A stretch of 64,000 nt of DNA, from contig NZ_OZ244942.1 of assembly GCF_965222285.1 (NCBI RefSeq), positions 3,224,001-3,288,000 on the forward strand. Direction: 5' to 3'. A program made the translations under genes and the position numbers. A model generated the notes under the pieces. It searched no databases and was not told the origin of the DNA. It saw only the letters and a list, made by a program, of their open reading frames with translations. Source of the stretch: Tepidicaulis sp002389665 (GTDB lineage Bacteria > Pseudomonadota > Alphaproteobacteria > Parvibaculales > Parvibaculaceae). Position 1 is the first letter of the stretch; each line of letters begins with the position of its first letter. This document shows positions 45,994-55,406 of this stretch, in pieces.

Positions 45994-47159
45994 AAGGCGA
46001 TCAATCTCGATTGCAGCGGCCAGCGGGGCGCAGGCTCGGGAAAGGCAGCATAACCGAAGCGGAAGAGCCCTTGCACGCGTGCGGGCGCAGAAATGCCGAG
46101 CATGGCATGACAGCGCTCATAAAGCACCGCCATTTCCGGAAATTCCTGCAGCACCTGGCTCAAGGGATGAAACCCGAGGCCGAGCCTGGTGGCGGCAAGA
46201 TTAAGCCGCACCCACTCCGCCCCCGCTTGGAGCTGATCGGCCCGCGTGTTCGCCGGGCTTACCAGCCAGCCGAAGGCGGCGGCGCTGTCGATGAGGCCGT
46301 TGTAAAAATCAAGCGTGCCTTGATGGGCAAGGCTGCCTTTCTCATCCATCTTTTCCCGGCTGAGAAGGCCTGCAAGCTGCATCGCTTCCATCATGGGACC
46401 GGCAAGAGAAATGCCGTCCGGGTTGGCGTTGACCTCGCTCGCCCCGATCCGCGTCAGCTTCGTGCTTTCTGCATGAGGGGCAGGCGCTGAAAGCTCGGCA
46501 ACCCAGCCCTCCCGGCAGAGTGTTTTCAGCGCCTCGACTTTCTCTTCTTCCACGCTCCAGGCAAAGCTGCCCGGCGCCGTGCCCGCCCAATTGGGGGCAC
46601 CGTCAAAAGCAAGCGCCCGGAGCTTTGCCAGTATCTCGGGCGAAACCGGCTTCGATGAAAAATTATCCCGCAAGGTGCGCCGCGCAAGCGCCTGCCCGAA
46701 AAGAGGATCGCGCGTCACTTCAGCGCGCGTGAAGACGACCTCGGCGATGGGCCGCTCATCGAGCAGCGGATAAGGCTCGCCTTCCGGGAAAGGCGCGATG
46801 CGTGCTTCATATCCTTTTTCCGCTGCCGCCTGACGCAGAAGCTCCAAAAACGCGCCAAGCCCGATCGTGATCTGCCGGTTCGGCGGATCGGTTTCGGGCA
46901 GAAGACGGTCGAGGTCGCAGGTCAGCACCAGCCGGTCCTCGCCTTTCAGCTCGATTGCCCAAGGCTGCCTGTTATGCGGATTGGGCGCGAGAATGGCATA
47001 GGCCGCCGCATCGAGACGGATATCCCCGAAGCCCCGGCTCGCCGCGTCCCAGGGCGCGCGGGCAGGCTCGATATCCTTGGAAAGAACATAGGCACCGGCG
47101 CCGCCCAGAACGGCAAGGCTGGCACCGCCAGTAAGAAGAAGGGCACGGCGGGTGATCAT
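45990..47159 (-). CDS. Acg-family FMN-binding oxidoreductase (nitroreductase-like)
   Basis: This 389-aa protein has a Tat-like or hydrophobic N-terminus (MITRRALLLTGGASLAVLGGAGAYVLS) and then the Acg/nitroreductase fold. LAPNPHNRQPWAIEL resembles the FMN-binding start of nitroreductases. It continues with ALARRTLRDNFSSKPV and ends with RLGLGFHPLSQVLQEFPEM. Acg proteins sequester FMN or reduce quinone-like compounds; the substrate is unknown. It shares an operon with a MarR gene, suggesting response to a small aromatic or oxidative signal. Confidence 0.85.
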   Translation of the reverse strand: MITRRALLLTGGASLAVLGGAGAYVLSKDIEPARAPWDAASRGFGDIRLDAAAYAILAPNPHNRQPWAIELKGEDRLVLTCDLDRLLPETDPPNRQITIGLGAFLELLRQAAAEKGYEARIAPFPEGEPYPLLDERPIAEVVFTRAEVTRDPLFGQALARRTLRDNFSSKPVSPEILAKLRALAFDGAPNWAGTAPGSFAWSVEEEKVEALKTLCREGWVAELSAPAPHAESTKLTRIGASEVNANPDGISLAGPMMEAMQLAGLLSREKMDEKGSLAHQGTLDFYNGLIDSAAAFGWLVSPANTRADQLQAGAEWVRLNLAATRLGLGFHPLSQVLQEFPEMAVLYERCHAMLGISAPARVQGLFRFGYAAFPEPAPRWPLQSRLIAL

Positions 47160-47179
47160 GACAGGCTCCTGTGAGGTTT

Positions 47180-47208
47180 CATAGGTATATATAAAATAGA
47201 TATCTATG
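47180..47208. promoter_or_regulatory. 29-bp imperfect palindrome, probable MarR operator
   Basis: CATAGGTATATATAAAATAG followed by ATATCTATG reads as an inverted repeat with 11 of 14 half-site positions matching. It is the most A/T-rich patch nearby and lies 21 bp upstream of the Acg start. This is where a MarR dimer would block the promoter. Confidence 0.6.
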
Positions 47209-47222
47209 TGTTTCAAGAAGAA

Positions 47223-47246
47223 AGAAGCCGGGCGCGACGCCCGGCT
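47223..47246 (-). terminator. Terminator after the YbbP-type permease gene
   Basis: On the minus strand GCCGGGC pairs with GCCCGGC around GTCGC and is followed by TTCTTTCTT. Confidence 0.78.
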
Positions 47247-47277
47247 TAAAGCTCTTTCTTTTCAGATAGTTATACCG

Positions 47278-49833
47278 CTACTCCGCCCGCAGCACCGGCG
47301 CGGCCTTTGCCGAAAGTGCGCTATAGGTGCCCAGAAGCCCGAGCCCGAGCGTTGCCGCCGCCCCGCCCAGCACCGTCGCCGCCAATGTCCAGGGCAGGAA
47401 GGTCCAGGGCGCCTCCATCACCTGGGTAATGACGAGCCAGGCGGCAAGCGCACCGGCGCCCGAGGCAATGACTGCCGTGCCGAGCCCGAGCACCAGATAT
47501 TCCATCGCATAAGCGCCGAGCACCCGGCCTCTTGTGGCGCCCAGCACCTTCAGGATCACCGCGTCATAGACCCGCCGCCGGTGCCCCGCCGCCATGGCGC
47601 CCGCCAGCACGAGAACGCCCGCGCTCAACGTGACGATGCTGGTGGCGCGCACCGCCACGGCAAAATTTTCGATCATGGCGTTGATCGTCTCCAGCGCTTC
47701 CTTGACGCGCACGCTCGTCACATTCGGAAAGGCGCGCGAGACATCGCGCTGCAATTGCAGCTCGTTTTCCGCTTCCATCGTCACGGTCGCCAGATGCGTG
47801 TGCGGCGCCCCGGCAAGCGCGCCCGGCGAGAAGACGAGGACAAAATTGATGCCGACCGATTGCCAGTCGATCTCGCGTGTATTGGCAAGCCGCGCACTTA
47901 AAGGACGGCCCAGCACATTGACGGTCAGCGTATCGCCCACTTCCATACCGAACCCGGCAGCAAGCTCCTCGGAGAGCGAGACGAGCGGCGGGCCGTCATA
48001 GCCCGGCCCCCACCATTCCCCGCGCACCAGGGTGGAATTGTCGGGCAGCTCTTCGGCATAGGTAATGCCGCGGTCACCCTGCAGCGCCCAGGCGACGTTC
48101 GGCGGCACGTCCATGTCTTCCGAGTGCGTGCCCGCGATTTCGGTAATCCGCCCGCGCAGCATGGGCACCCGGTTCATCGCCTCGACGCCCGGTGTCTCAT
48201 TCACGATGCGCTCGAACTCTTCCACCTGCTCCGGGCCGATATCGACAAAGAAGAAAGAAGGCGCGCGGTCCGGCAGCTCGCCTTTGACCTGCGCTTCGAT
48301 ATTTCCGTCGATGAGCGAGACCGTGACAAGCAGCGTGAGACCGAGACCGAGAGAGAGCACGACGCTCGGCGTTGCCGCGCCGGGACGGTGCAGATTGGCG
48401 ATGGCAAGGCGCAGTTGCGGCTGGCGTACGCGGGGAGCTTTACGGGCAAGCCACATCAGCCCCTGGCCGGTAAAGCGCAGGACGATGAAGCTCAGCCCCG
48501 CGCCCATGACGAACCAGGCGGCAAAGAGCCGCTCATCGGTCAGCCCAATGGCAAGCGCGGCAAGCAGAAGCAGCGCCCCGCCCGTCGCAATCACATAAGG
48601 CGGACGCGGCCAGCGGCGCACGGGCGCAACGATGTCGCGGAAAAGCCCCGTCGCCGGTATTTCCCTTGCCCGCGCAAGCGGCCAGATGGCAAAGGCAAGC
48701 GCCGTCAAAAACCCGTATGCCGCCGCCAGCATCAAAGGCTCGGAATAAATCGCAAAGCGCGCGGGCACGGGAATGAGATCGCCCGCCGCGCTTTGCACGA
48801 TGAAAGGCACCGCCGCGCCGAGCCCAAGCCCCAGCACAATGCCGATAAGCGAAAGCGCAACCACCTGCAGAAGATAAAGCCGGAAGACAAGACGGCCCGG
48901 CGCACCGAGGCATTTAAACGTCGCAATCACTTCACGCTTGGAATCGAGATAGCTCGTCACCGCATTGCCGACACCGACACCGCCGACAATGAGCGCAGTG
49001 AGCCCCACCAGCGTAAGAAAGAGCGCAACGCGCTTGACGAAGCGGCGCACGGATGGGGCGGAATCCGAGCGGTCCTGAATGCGCCAGCCCGCCTGCGGGA
49101 AACGGCTTTCCGTTTCATCGACAAAAGCGGCAACCGCCGCATTGGAGCGCTGGGCCTCTGGCAATTTCACACGGTAATGGAACTGGGCAAGTGAGCCCGG
49201 GCGGATAAGCCCGCTCGCGCGCACCGCCTCCCCGCTTACGAAAAGCCTCGGGCCGAAAGCCATGCCGCCCGAAAGCTTGTCGGGCTCGCGCTCGATAATG
49301 GCGCGGATTTGCGTTTCAAGATCGCCGACCTTGACGGTGTCCCCGAGACCGATACCGAGCCTGTCGAGCAGGGTCTGCTCGGCCACAGAGCCCCAAACCC
49401 CTTCTTTTTTGGTGAGCGCCTCCTGAAGCCGTGCGCCGTTTGAAAGAGAAAGCGCCCCGTAAAGCGGGTAAAGATCATCGACGCTTTTCAGCTCCACCAG
49501 CGAGCGCTCATCGGTTTCCGGCGCATGGGACATGGCGCGCATCTCGATGACCTGCGAGACCGCGCCGCTTGCGCGCAAATAGGCAAGCTCATCTTTGCGC
49601 GCCTCCCGGTGAATGAGGCGCAGGCTCACATCGCCGCCCAAAATCGTCTGGCCCTCCTGAGAGAGCCCTTCGACAAGCGCAGAGGAAACCGAGCCCACAC
49701 CGGCAATCGCCGCAACGCCGAGCATCAGACAGGCCAGAAAGATGCGGAAGCCTTTCAGCCCCGCGCGCAGCTCGCGCCGGGCAAAACGGGCCGCGATCTT
49801 GAATTCATCGAAAGAGGAAAGAGAAGCTGCCAT
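47278..49833 (-). CDS. YbbP-type FtsX-like ABC permease
   Basis: This 851-aa protein has an N-terminal helix, a large extracytoplasmic domain, and two FtsX-like permease modules with about ten helices in total. KIAARFARRELRAGLKGFRIFLACLMLG and the GNAVTSYLDSKREVIATFKCLGA and VYDAVILKVLGATRGRVLGAYAMEYL loops are the FtsX coupling helices. It pairs with the ATPase gene 10 bp upstream. The pair, next to a TesA-type esterase, has the same order as E. coli tesA-ybbA-ybbP. The substrate is unknown; lipid or lipoprotein handling has been suggested for relatives. Confidence 0.9.
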   Translation of the reverse strand: MAASLSSFDEFKIAARFARRELRAGLKGFRIFLACLMLGVAAIAGVGSVSSALVEGLSQEGQTILGGDVSLRLIHREARKDELAYLRASGAVSQVIEMRAMSHAPETDERSLVELKSVDDLYPLYGALSLSNGARLQEALTKKEGVWGSVAEQTLLDRLGIGLGDTVKVGDLETQIRAIIEREPDKLSGGMAFGPRLFVSGEAVRASGLIRPGSLAQFHYRVKLPEAQRSNAAVAAFVDETESRFPQAGWRIQDRSDSAPSVRRFVKRVALFLTLVGLTALIVGGVGVGNAVTSYLDSKREVIATFKCLGAPGRLVFRLYLLQVVALSLIGIVLGLGLGAAVPFIVQSAAGDLIPVPARFAIYSEPLMLAAAYGFLTALAFAIWPLARAREIPATGLFRDIVAPVRRWPRPPYVIATGGALLLLAALAIGLTDERLFAAWFVMGAGLSFIVLRFTGQGLMWLARKAPRVRQPQLRLAIANLHRPGAATPSVVLSLGLGLTLLVTVSLIDGNIEAQVKGELPDRAPSFFFVDIGPEQVEEFERIVNETPGVEAMNRVPMLRGRITEIAGTHSEDMDVPPNVAWALQGDRGITYAEELPDNSTLVRGEWWGPGYDGPPLVSLSEELAAGFGMEVGDTLTVNVLGRPLSARLANTREIDWQSVGINFVLVFSPGALAGAPHTHLATVTMEAENELQLQRDVSRAFPNVTSVRVKEALETINAMIENFAVAVRATSIVTLSAGVLVLAGAMAAGHRRRVYDAVILKVLGATRGRVLGAYAMEYLVLGLGTAVIASGAGALAAWLVITQVMEAPWTFLPWTLAATVLGGAAATLGLGLLGTYSALSAKAAPVLRAE

Positions 49834-49843
49834 GGACGCGCGC

Positions 49844-50557
49844 CTATTGCGCGGCGGCGCGGCGGGCGCCCGGATGCACGCTCTCGACCTTGCCGTCTTT
49901 CAGCCGCACCACCTTATCGCACATGCCCGCAAGCTCATTGTCATGGGTGATGAGCACCATGGTCGTGCCGCGCCTTCGGTGCAGATCGAACATCAGCTCG
50001 ACGATCTGCTCGCCCGTCGCCGCATCGAGATTGCCGGTCGGTTCATCCGCCATCAGAATTTCAGGATCTCCTGCCACGGCGCGGGCAAGCGCCACGCGCT
50101 GCTGCTCGCCGCCTGAAAGCTGGCCGGGATAATGATCGAGCCGGTGCGAAAGGCCCACGAGTTTCAGCTCTTCCTCGGCCCGCTCGAAGGCGTCGGCTCT
50201 GCCCGCAAGTTCGAGCGGCACCGCGACATTTTCCAGCGCCGTCATGGTGGGCACCAGGTGGAAAGACTGAAAGACAATGCCTACATGATCCCGGCGGAAG
50301 CGGGCGAGCCCGTCTTCATCGAGCTTGGTAAGCTCCGCGCCCGCCACCTTGACGGAGCCGCCGGACGGGCTTTCGAGCCCCGCCAGCACCATAAGAAGCG
50401 TACTTTTGCCGGAGCCCGAAGGCCCGACCATGCCAACCGCCTCGCCCGGCGCTATATCAAGGGAGATGCCGCGCAAAATATTGACCTCGCCTGCAAGGCT
50501 GGGCAGGGTCAAAGTGACACCGGTCAGTTCAATAATGGAATTCGCCACGTGACCCAT
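49844..50557 (-). CDS. YbbA-type ABC transporter ATP-binding protein
   Basis: This 237-aa LolD/MacB-type ATPase has GPSGSGKSTLLMVLAGL (Walker A), LSGGEQQRVALARAVAG (signature), ILMADEPTGNLD (Walker B) and TTMVLITHD (switch His). The start at 50557 has GGAGG close upstream; starts at 50569 or a GTG at 50548 are possible. It is divergent from the esterase gene. Confidence 0.93.
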   Translation of the reverse strand: MGHVANSIIELTGVTLTLPSLAGEVNILRGISLDIAPGEAVGMVGPSGSGKSTLLMVLAGLESPSGGSVKVAGAELTKLDEDGLARFRRDHVGIVFQSFHLVPTMTALENVAVPLELAGRADAFERAEEELKLVGLSHRLDHYPGQLSGGEQQRVALARAVAGDPEILMADEPTGNLDAATGEQIVELMFDLHRRRGTTMVLITHDNELAGMCDKVVRLKDGKVESVHPGARRAAAQ

Positions 50558-50662
50558 TCTCCTCCGCATCTCCCGGGATACCGCGCTAAAGCCGCGCTGC
50601 ATCCTAGCGCATATGGCGCCTTAAAAGCGGCATACAAGTATTCAGGCAAGTGCTTAAAGTCA

Positions 50663-51358
50663 TTGGCTTTTACGCTGGCCGCCCTGATCTGGATTATACC
50701 GGGCGGTCCAGTTTGGGCGGAAGCGGGAGAAACCCCTAAAGAACCCTTGGAAATCGTGGCTTTGGGCGACAGCCTGACGGCAGGCTACCAATTGCCGCCG
50801 GGCAAGGGCTTTGCCGAACAGCTCGGCAAAGAGCTTGCCGAAAAGGGCTATAACACAAGCGTGATGAATGCCGGCGTCTCCGGCGATACCTCCTCGGGCG
50901 GGCTTGCAAGACTTGATTGGGCCGTCGGGCCTGAAACCGATGCCGTCATTCTGGAGCTTGGCTCGAACGATGCCCTGCGCGGCATCGATCCTGAGCTTAC
51001 GCGCCAAAACCTTGCCGCGATCATCGAGGAATTGCAGAGCCGCGGCATTGCCGTGCTGCTTGCCGGCATGCTCGCCCCGCCCAATATGGGCGCCGATTAT
51101 GAGCGGGCCTTCAATCCCATCTATCCGGATCTTGCCGAGGAATATGGCGTGCTTCTTTATCCCTTCTTTCTCGACGGAGTAGCGGCGGAACCGGCGCTCA
51201 ATCTCGGCGACGGGATGCACCCCAATGAAGAAGGCATCGAGGTGATGGTGGACCGTATTTTCCCCGCCGTCGAAAAATTGATCGCGCGGGTGCGGGAAAA
51301 AGCCGCCCCTGCCGGTGAAACGGCAAAAGAAATCACGCATAAAGACGGGGAAGGCTGA
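50663..51358 (+). CDS. TesA-type arylesterase/lysophospholipase (SGNH hydrolase)
   Basis: This protein of about 231 aa has a hydrophobic signal (LAFTLAALIWIIPGGPVWA) and a periplasmic SGNH domain. Block I is ALGDSLTAGYQ (nucleophile Ser), block III is ELGSNDALRG (Asn), and block V is GDGMHPNEEG (Asp and His), so it should be active. No ATG or GTG is available in frame after the divergent ybbA-type gene; a TTG at 50663 is the best candidate start, but the signal then lacks its usual basic residues. It may hydrolyse thioesters, aryl esters or lysophospholipids. Confidence 0.87.
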   Translation: MAFTLAALIWIIPGGPVWAEAGETPKEPLEIVALGDSLTAGYQLPPGKGFAEQLGKELAEKGYNTSVMNAGVSGDTSSGGLARLDWAVGPETDAVILELGSNDALRGIDPELTRQNLAAIIEELQSRGIAVLLAGMLAPPNMGADYERAFNPIYPDLAEEYGVLLYPFFLDGVAAEPALNLGDGMHPNEEGIEVMVDRIFPAVEKLIARVREKAAPAGETAKEITHKDGEG

Positions 51359-51417
51359 GCGCTGCATTCGCCGCAACAATAATCAGCGACAAATATAAGA
51401 CCTACAGGGGGACATTC

Positions 51418-52464
51418 ATGGAATATCGCGAGCTTGGCCGCACCGGCCAAAAGGTATCTGCTATTTGCCTCGGCACCATGACATGGGGCGAGCAGAACAC
51501 GGAGGCCGAAGGCCACGAGCAGATGGATTACGCCGTCGAGCAGGGCGTGAATTTTTTCGACACGGCGGAAATGTATGCCGTGCCGCCGCGCAAAGAGACG
51601 CAAGGGTCGACGGAGCGCATCATCGGCACCTGGTTCAAAAAGAAAAAGAACCGCGACAAAATCATTCTGGCAACGAAAGTCTCAGGCCGCGCACCCTTCG
51701 ACTGGCTGCGCAAGGACGGCTCGCCCACCGAGCAGACCCGCGCACAGATCATGGAAGCGGTGAACAGCTCCCTTGAACGTCTGCAGACGGATTATATCGA
51801 CCTTTACCAGCTGCATTGGCCGGACCGGCCCATGGCCATGTTCGGCGCGGGCGGCACGAGCTACCAGCATCTGGGCGAGGAAGTGAACCCGATCGGAGAA
51901 ATTCTGGACGCGCTGGATGAGGTCGTAAAATCCGGCAAGGTGCGCTGGATCGGCCTTTCGAACGAAACGCCCTGGGGCACGATGAAATTCCTGCATCATG
52001 CGGAAGCAAAGAACCAGCCGCGCGTGCAGTCCATCCAGAATGCCTACAATCTTCTCAACCGCACCTTCGAGATCGGCCTTTCCGAAGTCGCCTTGCGCGA
52101 GAAAGTCGGGCTTCTTGCCTATTCACCGCTCGCACAAGGGTATCTCAGCGGCAAATATCAGAACGGCGCCCTGCCCAAAGGCTCACGCAAACAGCTTTTC
52201 AACCGCCTGCAGCGTTATGAAACGCCGTTTGCCGAGGCAACCATCGACAAGTATCTGGCAATCGCCAAAAAGCACGGGCTCGATGCCTCCCAGCTTGCCA
52301 ATCAGTTCGCAACGACCCGGCCTTTCGTCACCTCGAACATTATCGGCGCAACGAGCATGGAGCAGCTGAAGCTTGCCATCGGCTCGGCCGATATACCGTG
52401 GACGGAGGAACTTGAAAAAGAAATCAATGCCGTCCATCAGGAACAGCCCAACCCCTGCCCGTGA
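51418..52464 (+). CDS. Aldo/keto reductase (Tas-like)
   Basis: This 348-aa NADPH-dependent reductase has YRELGRTGQKVSAICLGTMTWGEQN, then the catalytic tetrad in FFDTAEMYAV (Asp, Tyr), LATKVSG (Lys) and LYQLHWPDR (His). The insert with PPRKETQGSTERIIG is typical of Tas. The substrate is not known. A GGGGGA site precedes the ATG. Confidence 0.93.
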   Translation: MEYRELGRTGQKVSAICLGTMTWGEQNTEAEGHEQMDYAVEQGVNFFDTAEMYAVPPRKETQGSTERIIGTWFKKKKNRDKIILATKVSGRAPFDWLRKDGSPTEQTRAQIMEAVNSSLERLQTDYIDLYQLHWPDRPMAMFGAGGTSYQHLGEEVNPIGEILDALDEVVKSGKVRWIGLSNETPWGTMKFLHHAEAKNQPRVQSIQNAYNLLNRTFEIGLSEVALREKVGLLAYSPLAQGYLSGKYQNGALPKGSRKQLFNRLQRYETPFAEATIDKYLAIAKKHGLDASQLANQFATTRPFVTSNIIGATSMEQLKLAIGSADIPWTEELEKEINAVHQEQPNPCP

Positions 52465-52548
52465 GGGAGACACTCTCCGCATCATCTTGAGGGGAAAGCA
52501 GCCGCGCGGGGTTTTGTCTTGAAAACGACATGGCCAAAGCGCACTCTG

Positions 52549-52573
52549 AAAGGGACCGAGAGGTCCCTTTTTG
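52549..52573 (+). terminator. Rho-independent terminator downstream of the aldo/keto reductase gene
   Basis: AAGGGACC pairs with GGTCCCTT around GAGA and runs into TTTTTG, 85 bases after the stop codon and before thpR. Confidence 0.86.
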
Positions 52574-52626
52574 ATTCGCGGGCTGCAAAGGCCCGCATCC
52601 CTTGAGCATTTCTTGAGGAGGGCCCC

Positions 52627-53235
52627 ATGATCCGTCTTTTTACTGCCCTCGAAATTCCCTTAGCCATTGCCGGTCAATTGACGGCCCTGCAATCCGGGCT
52701 GAAAGGCGCGCGCTGGATCGATCCGGAGGCGATGCATATCACGCTGCGCTTTATCGGCGAGGTGCCCGAAGACACGGCCCATGACATCGACCGGGCCTTG
52801 AGCGGCATCTATGCAGCGCCTTTCGACATCACGCTCGACGGCATCGGCGAGTTCGGCGGGCGCAAGCCCCATGCGGTTTGGGCCCGCGTTGCCGACAATC
52901 CCGGCCTCATGCAATTGCAGGCCCGCCAGGAAACGGCGCTGCAGCGCGCCGGCCTTGCCCCCGACCGGCGCAAATATACGCCTCATGCCACGCTTGCCCG
53001 TTTGCGGCGCGGCACGGACCCAGCGGACGTCATGCGCTATATCGAACGCAACAATCTCTTCCGCGCCGGGCCTTTTCCGGTTTCCCGCTTCGTGCTCATG
53101 TCCTCCCGCCTCAGCCAGGGCGGCGGGCCTTACATCACCGAGCGCGCATACGACTTCACCAATCCGGGCGGCCTCGACGAAGAAGAGCTTGAGGAGGAAG
53201 AGGCGTTTCTCGAAGCTATGTTCGCAGGTGCCTGA
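52627..53235 (+). CDS. thpR: RNA 2',3'-cyclic phosphodiesterase ThpR
   Basis: This 202-aa 2H phosphoesterase has both catalytic HxTx motifs, MHITLRFIGE and PHATLARLR. The FTALEIP N-terminus and the SRFVLMSSRLSQGGGPY end are standard. The last about 15 residues are acidic (EEELEEEEAFLEAM). It overlaps the convergent phosphatase gene by 20 bp. GAGGAGGG precedes the ATG. Confidence 0.94.
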   Translation: MIRLFTALEIPLAIAGQLTALQSGLKGARWIDPEAMHITLRFIGEVPEDTAHDIDRALSGIYAAPFDITLDGIGEFGGRKPHAVWARVADNPGLMQLQARQETALQRAGLAPDRRKYTPHATLARLRRGTDPADVMRYIERNNLFRAGPFPVSRFVLMSSRLSQGGGPYITERAYDFTNPGGLDEEELEEEEAFLEAMFAGA

Positions 53236-53674
53236 TCAGCCCGTCCGCCGCTTCTTCGATGAGATCGAGAACCGGCGCAAAGCCGTCTTCGCCGCCAAAA
53301 TAAGGGTCCGGCACTTCGCGCAAAGGCGCATCCGGCGCATAATCGAGAAAGAGCCGCAGCGTGCCGTTGAAGCTTGTGGGCGTCAGGCGCTGCAAATGCG
53401 CAAGGTTCTTGCGGTCCATCGCCAGAAGATAATCGAAGCGCGAAAAGTCCGCCCGTGTGACCTGACGGCCCCGCAGCTCGGAAATATCATAGCCGCGCGT
53501 AGCGGCTGCCTCTTGCGCCCGCAGATCCGGCGCCTCACCCACATGCCAGTCACCAGTACCGGCAGAGGCGACATCGAGTGCAAGACCCGCGCCTTGCGCC
53601 TTCACGCGCAGCACCCCTTCGGCCATAGGCGAGCGGCAGATATTGCCAAGACAGACAAAGAGAACCCGGACCAT
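53216..53674 (-). CDS. Low-molecular-weight protein-tyrosine phosphatase
   Basis: This 152-aa enzyme opens VLFVCLGNICRSPMAEG, the CX5R(S/T) phosphate loop with the catalytic Cys. The general-acid Asp is in VPDPYFGG. Its substrates in the cell are unknown. It overlaps thpR tail to tail. Confidence 0.95.
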   Translation of the reverse strand: MVRVLFVCLGNICRSPMAEGVLRVKAQGAGLALDVASAGTGDWHVGEAPDLRAQEAAATRGYDISELRGRQVTRADFSRFDYLLAMDRKNLAHLQRLTPTSFNGTLRLFLDYAPDAPLREVPDPYFGGEDGFAPVLDLIEEAADGLIRHLRT

Positions 53675-53793
53675 GCTTTATACGTTCCCTTGAAAGGATG
53701 AAAAGAAGGATGGAAAAAACACGTCCATCCTAATGCGAAAACGCCACCTTAATGTGAAAACCCCATCCTAGTGTGAAACAAAAGGAGGCAGTT

Positions 53794-54129
53794 ATGAGCG
53801 TCCCGAACAAAGCCAATCAGCCGCCGGAAAAGATGAAGGGCCCCGCCCTCAAGACCGCGCTTGACGGCCTGAAAGGCTGGAGCAAGGTGCGCGGACGCGA
53901 GGCGATCACGAAGAAATATGTCTTCAAGGATTTCAACGAAGCCTTCGGCTGGATGAGCCGCATCGCGCTGATCGCCGAAAAGGCGGATCATCACCCCGAA
54001 TGGTTCAACGTCTTCAAGAATGTGGAAGTCACGCTTTCCACCCATGATGCAGGCGGCGTGACGGACAAGGACATCCACCTTGCCCGCGCCATGGACAAGC
54101 TGGCAGGCAAAGCCGGGAAGGCAGCTTAA
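53794..54129 (+). CDS. phhB: 4a-hydroxytetrahydrobiopterin dehydratase
   Basis: This 111-aa protein has the pterin-4a-carbinolamine dehydratase signature: EKADHHPEWFNVFKNVEVTLSTHDAGGVTDKDIHLARAMD, with the catalytic histidine pair. It regenerates pterin for aromatic amino-acid hydroxylases; no hydroxylase gene is in this window. The start at 53794 follows AAAGGAGG. Confidence 0.95.
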   Translation: MSVPNKANQPPEKMKGPALKTALDGLKGWSKVRGREAITKKYVFKDFNEAFGWMSRIALIAEKADHHPEWFNVFKNVEVTLSTHDAGGVTDKDIHLARAMDKLAGKAGKAA

Positions 54130-54163
54130 GACGGTCTTAAGAGGTCCGGTCCATGCTCTCCCC

Positions 54164-54352
54164 ATGAGCTCACTTGCCGCCACCGCCGTCGCCGTCAATC
54201 AGGCCCAGACCAAGGCTCAGCTTGCGACGATCATTCAAAAGCAGCAGCATCAGGCGGAAGCCTCGCTGGTCGCGCTTTTGCAGCAAAGCACCGAAGCGCT
54301 GCAGGCGGCAACGCCGCCCGGTGTCGGCGGCAAGGTCGATGTGACCACTTAA
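54164..54352 (+). CDS. YjfB-like putative motility protein
   Basis: This 62-aa protein (MSSLAATAVAVNQAQTKAQL...) has the length and pattern of the YjfB putative-motility family: a short N-terminal helix with Q..T/V.., then A-rich helix, and a loose Gly/Pro end. It lies 34 bp after phhB. The function is unknown. Confidence 0.65.
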   Translation: MSSLAATAVAVNQAQTKAQLATIIQKQQHQAEASLVALLQQSTEALQAATPPGVGGKVDVTT

Positions 54353-54384
54353 AGCCCCTTAAGAAAGCACATCTTGAAATGCAA

Positions 54385-54412
54385 AAGACCCGCGCCGGAC
54401 GCGGGCCTTTGT
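54385..54412. terminator. Hairpin terminator between convergent genes
   Basis: GACCCGCG and CGCGGGCC form the stem around CCGGA. T-rich runs on both sides (CTTTGTCTTTTC on plus, TCTTTTGC on minus) allow use by both convergent genes. Confidence 0.72.
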
Positions 54413-54453
54413 CTTTTCTTGGAGTCGCGGGAAGCGCTGCTTCCCTCCGCCGC

Positions 54454-55236
54454 TTAGCGCGGGGCCATGCGGATGGCGCCGTCGAGGCGGACATCTTCAC
54501 CGTTGAAATAACCATTGGTGATCATGGTCTTGGCGAGCGCCGCATATTCGGCCGGCTCACCCAGACGCGGCGGGAACGGCACCTGCGCGCCCAGCGCCTG
54601 TTTCACTTTTTCCGGCGCGCCGGCAAGAAGCGGCGTGTTGAAGATGCCGGGCAGGATCGTGTTCACACGAATGCCTTCGCGCGACAGGTCGCGGGCGATC
54701 GGCAGCGTCATGCCGACAACACCGCCTTTAGAGGCGGAATAAGCGGCCTGGCCGATCTGACCGTCTTCAGCGGCAACGGAGGCTGTGTTGACCATGGCGC
54801 CGCGCTCGCCGCCTTCCAGCGGATCGAGCGACATCATGCCCGCAGCCGATTTGGCGATGCAGCGGAACGTGCCCACGAGGTTGATCTGGATGATCAGGTT
54901 GAACTTATCGAGCGGGAAATGGTCGATCGCGCCCGTTTCCTTGTTGCGGCTTGCCGTCTTGATGGCGTTACCCGTGCCTGCGCAGTTCACCAGAATACGC
55001 TCCTGGCCGATGGCCGCGCGCGCCTTGGCGAAACCGGCATCGACGCTGGCTTCGTCCGTCACGTTCACATTGCAGAACACGCCGCCCAGTTCCTTGGCAA
55101 CGGCTTCGCCTTTTTCTTCGTTGAGGTCGAAAATGGCGACTTTCACGCCGTCTTCGGCGAGCGCGCGGGCGGTTGCTTCACCAAGGCCCGAGGCACCGCC
55201 GGTGATCACGGCGCTGATATTGGAATCAAGTTTCAT
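54454..55236 (-). CDS. HSD10-like short-chain 3-hydroxyacyl-CoA dehydrogenase
   Basis: This 260-aa SDR has AVITGGASGLGEATARAL, IFDLNEEKGE (NAD-type Asp), NCAGTGNAIKT, and the triad in NTASVAAEDGQIGQAAYSASKGGV. The substrate-loop PLDKFNLIIQINLVGTF and ending YFNGEDVRLDGAIRMAPR are those of type-10 17-beta-HSD/3-hydroxy-2-methylbutyryl-CoA dehydrogenases. It likely acts in fatty-acid or isoleucine breakdown. Confidence 0.9.
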   Translation of the reverse strand: MKLDSNISAVITGGASGLGEATARALAEDGVKVAIFDLNEEKGEAVAKELGGVFCNVNVTDEASVDAGFAKARAAIGQERILVNCAGTGNAIKTASRNKETGAIDHFPLDKFNLIIQINLVGTFRCIAKSAAGMMSLDPLEGGERGAMVNTASVAAEDGQIGQAAYSASKGGVVGMTLPIARDLSREGIRVNTILPGIFNTPLLAGAPEKVKQALGAQVPFPPRLGEPAEYAALAKTMITNGYFNGEDVRLDGAIRMAPR

Positions 55237-55406
55237 CTGCTTCTCCCTGTTCTGCCGCGCTTGGGCCCGGAGCTTCCGGAAACCGGCGGCGGCTATCGTT
55301 CATGTCGGCTCTTGCTGGCATGCGATTTAGCAGATTTTCAAAGGGCTTGGCGAGTTTTTCAGCCCGAAAAGAAGGGATTTGAGCGCTTGACGCAACGTTT
55401 CCCTAA

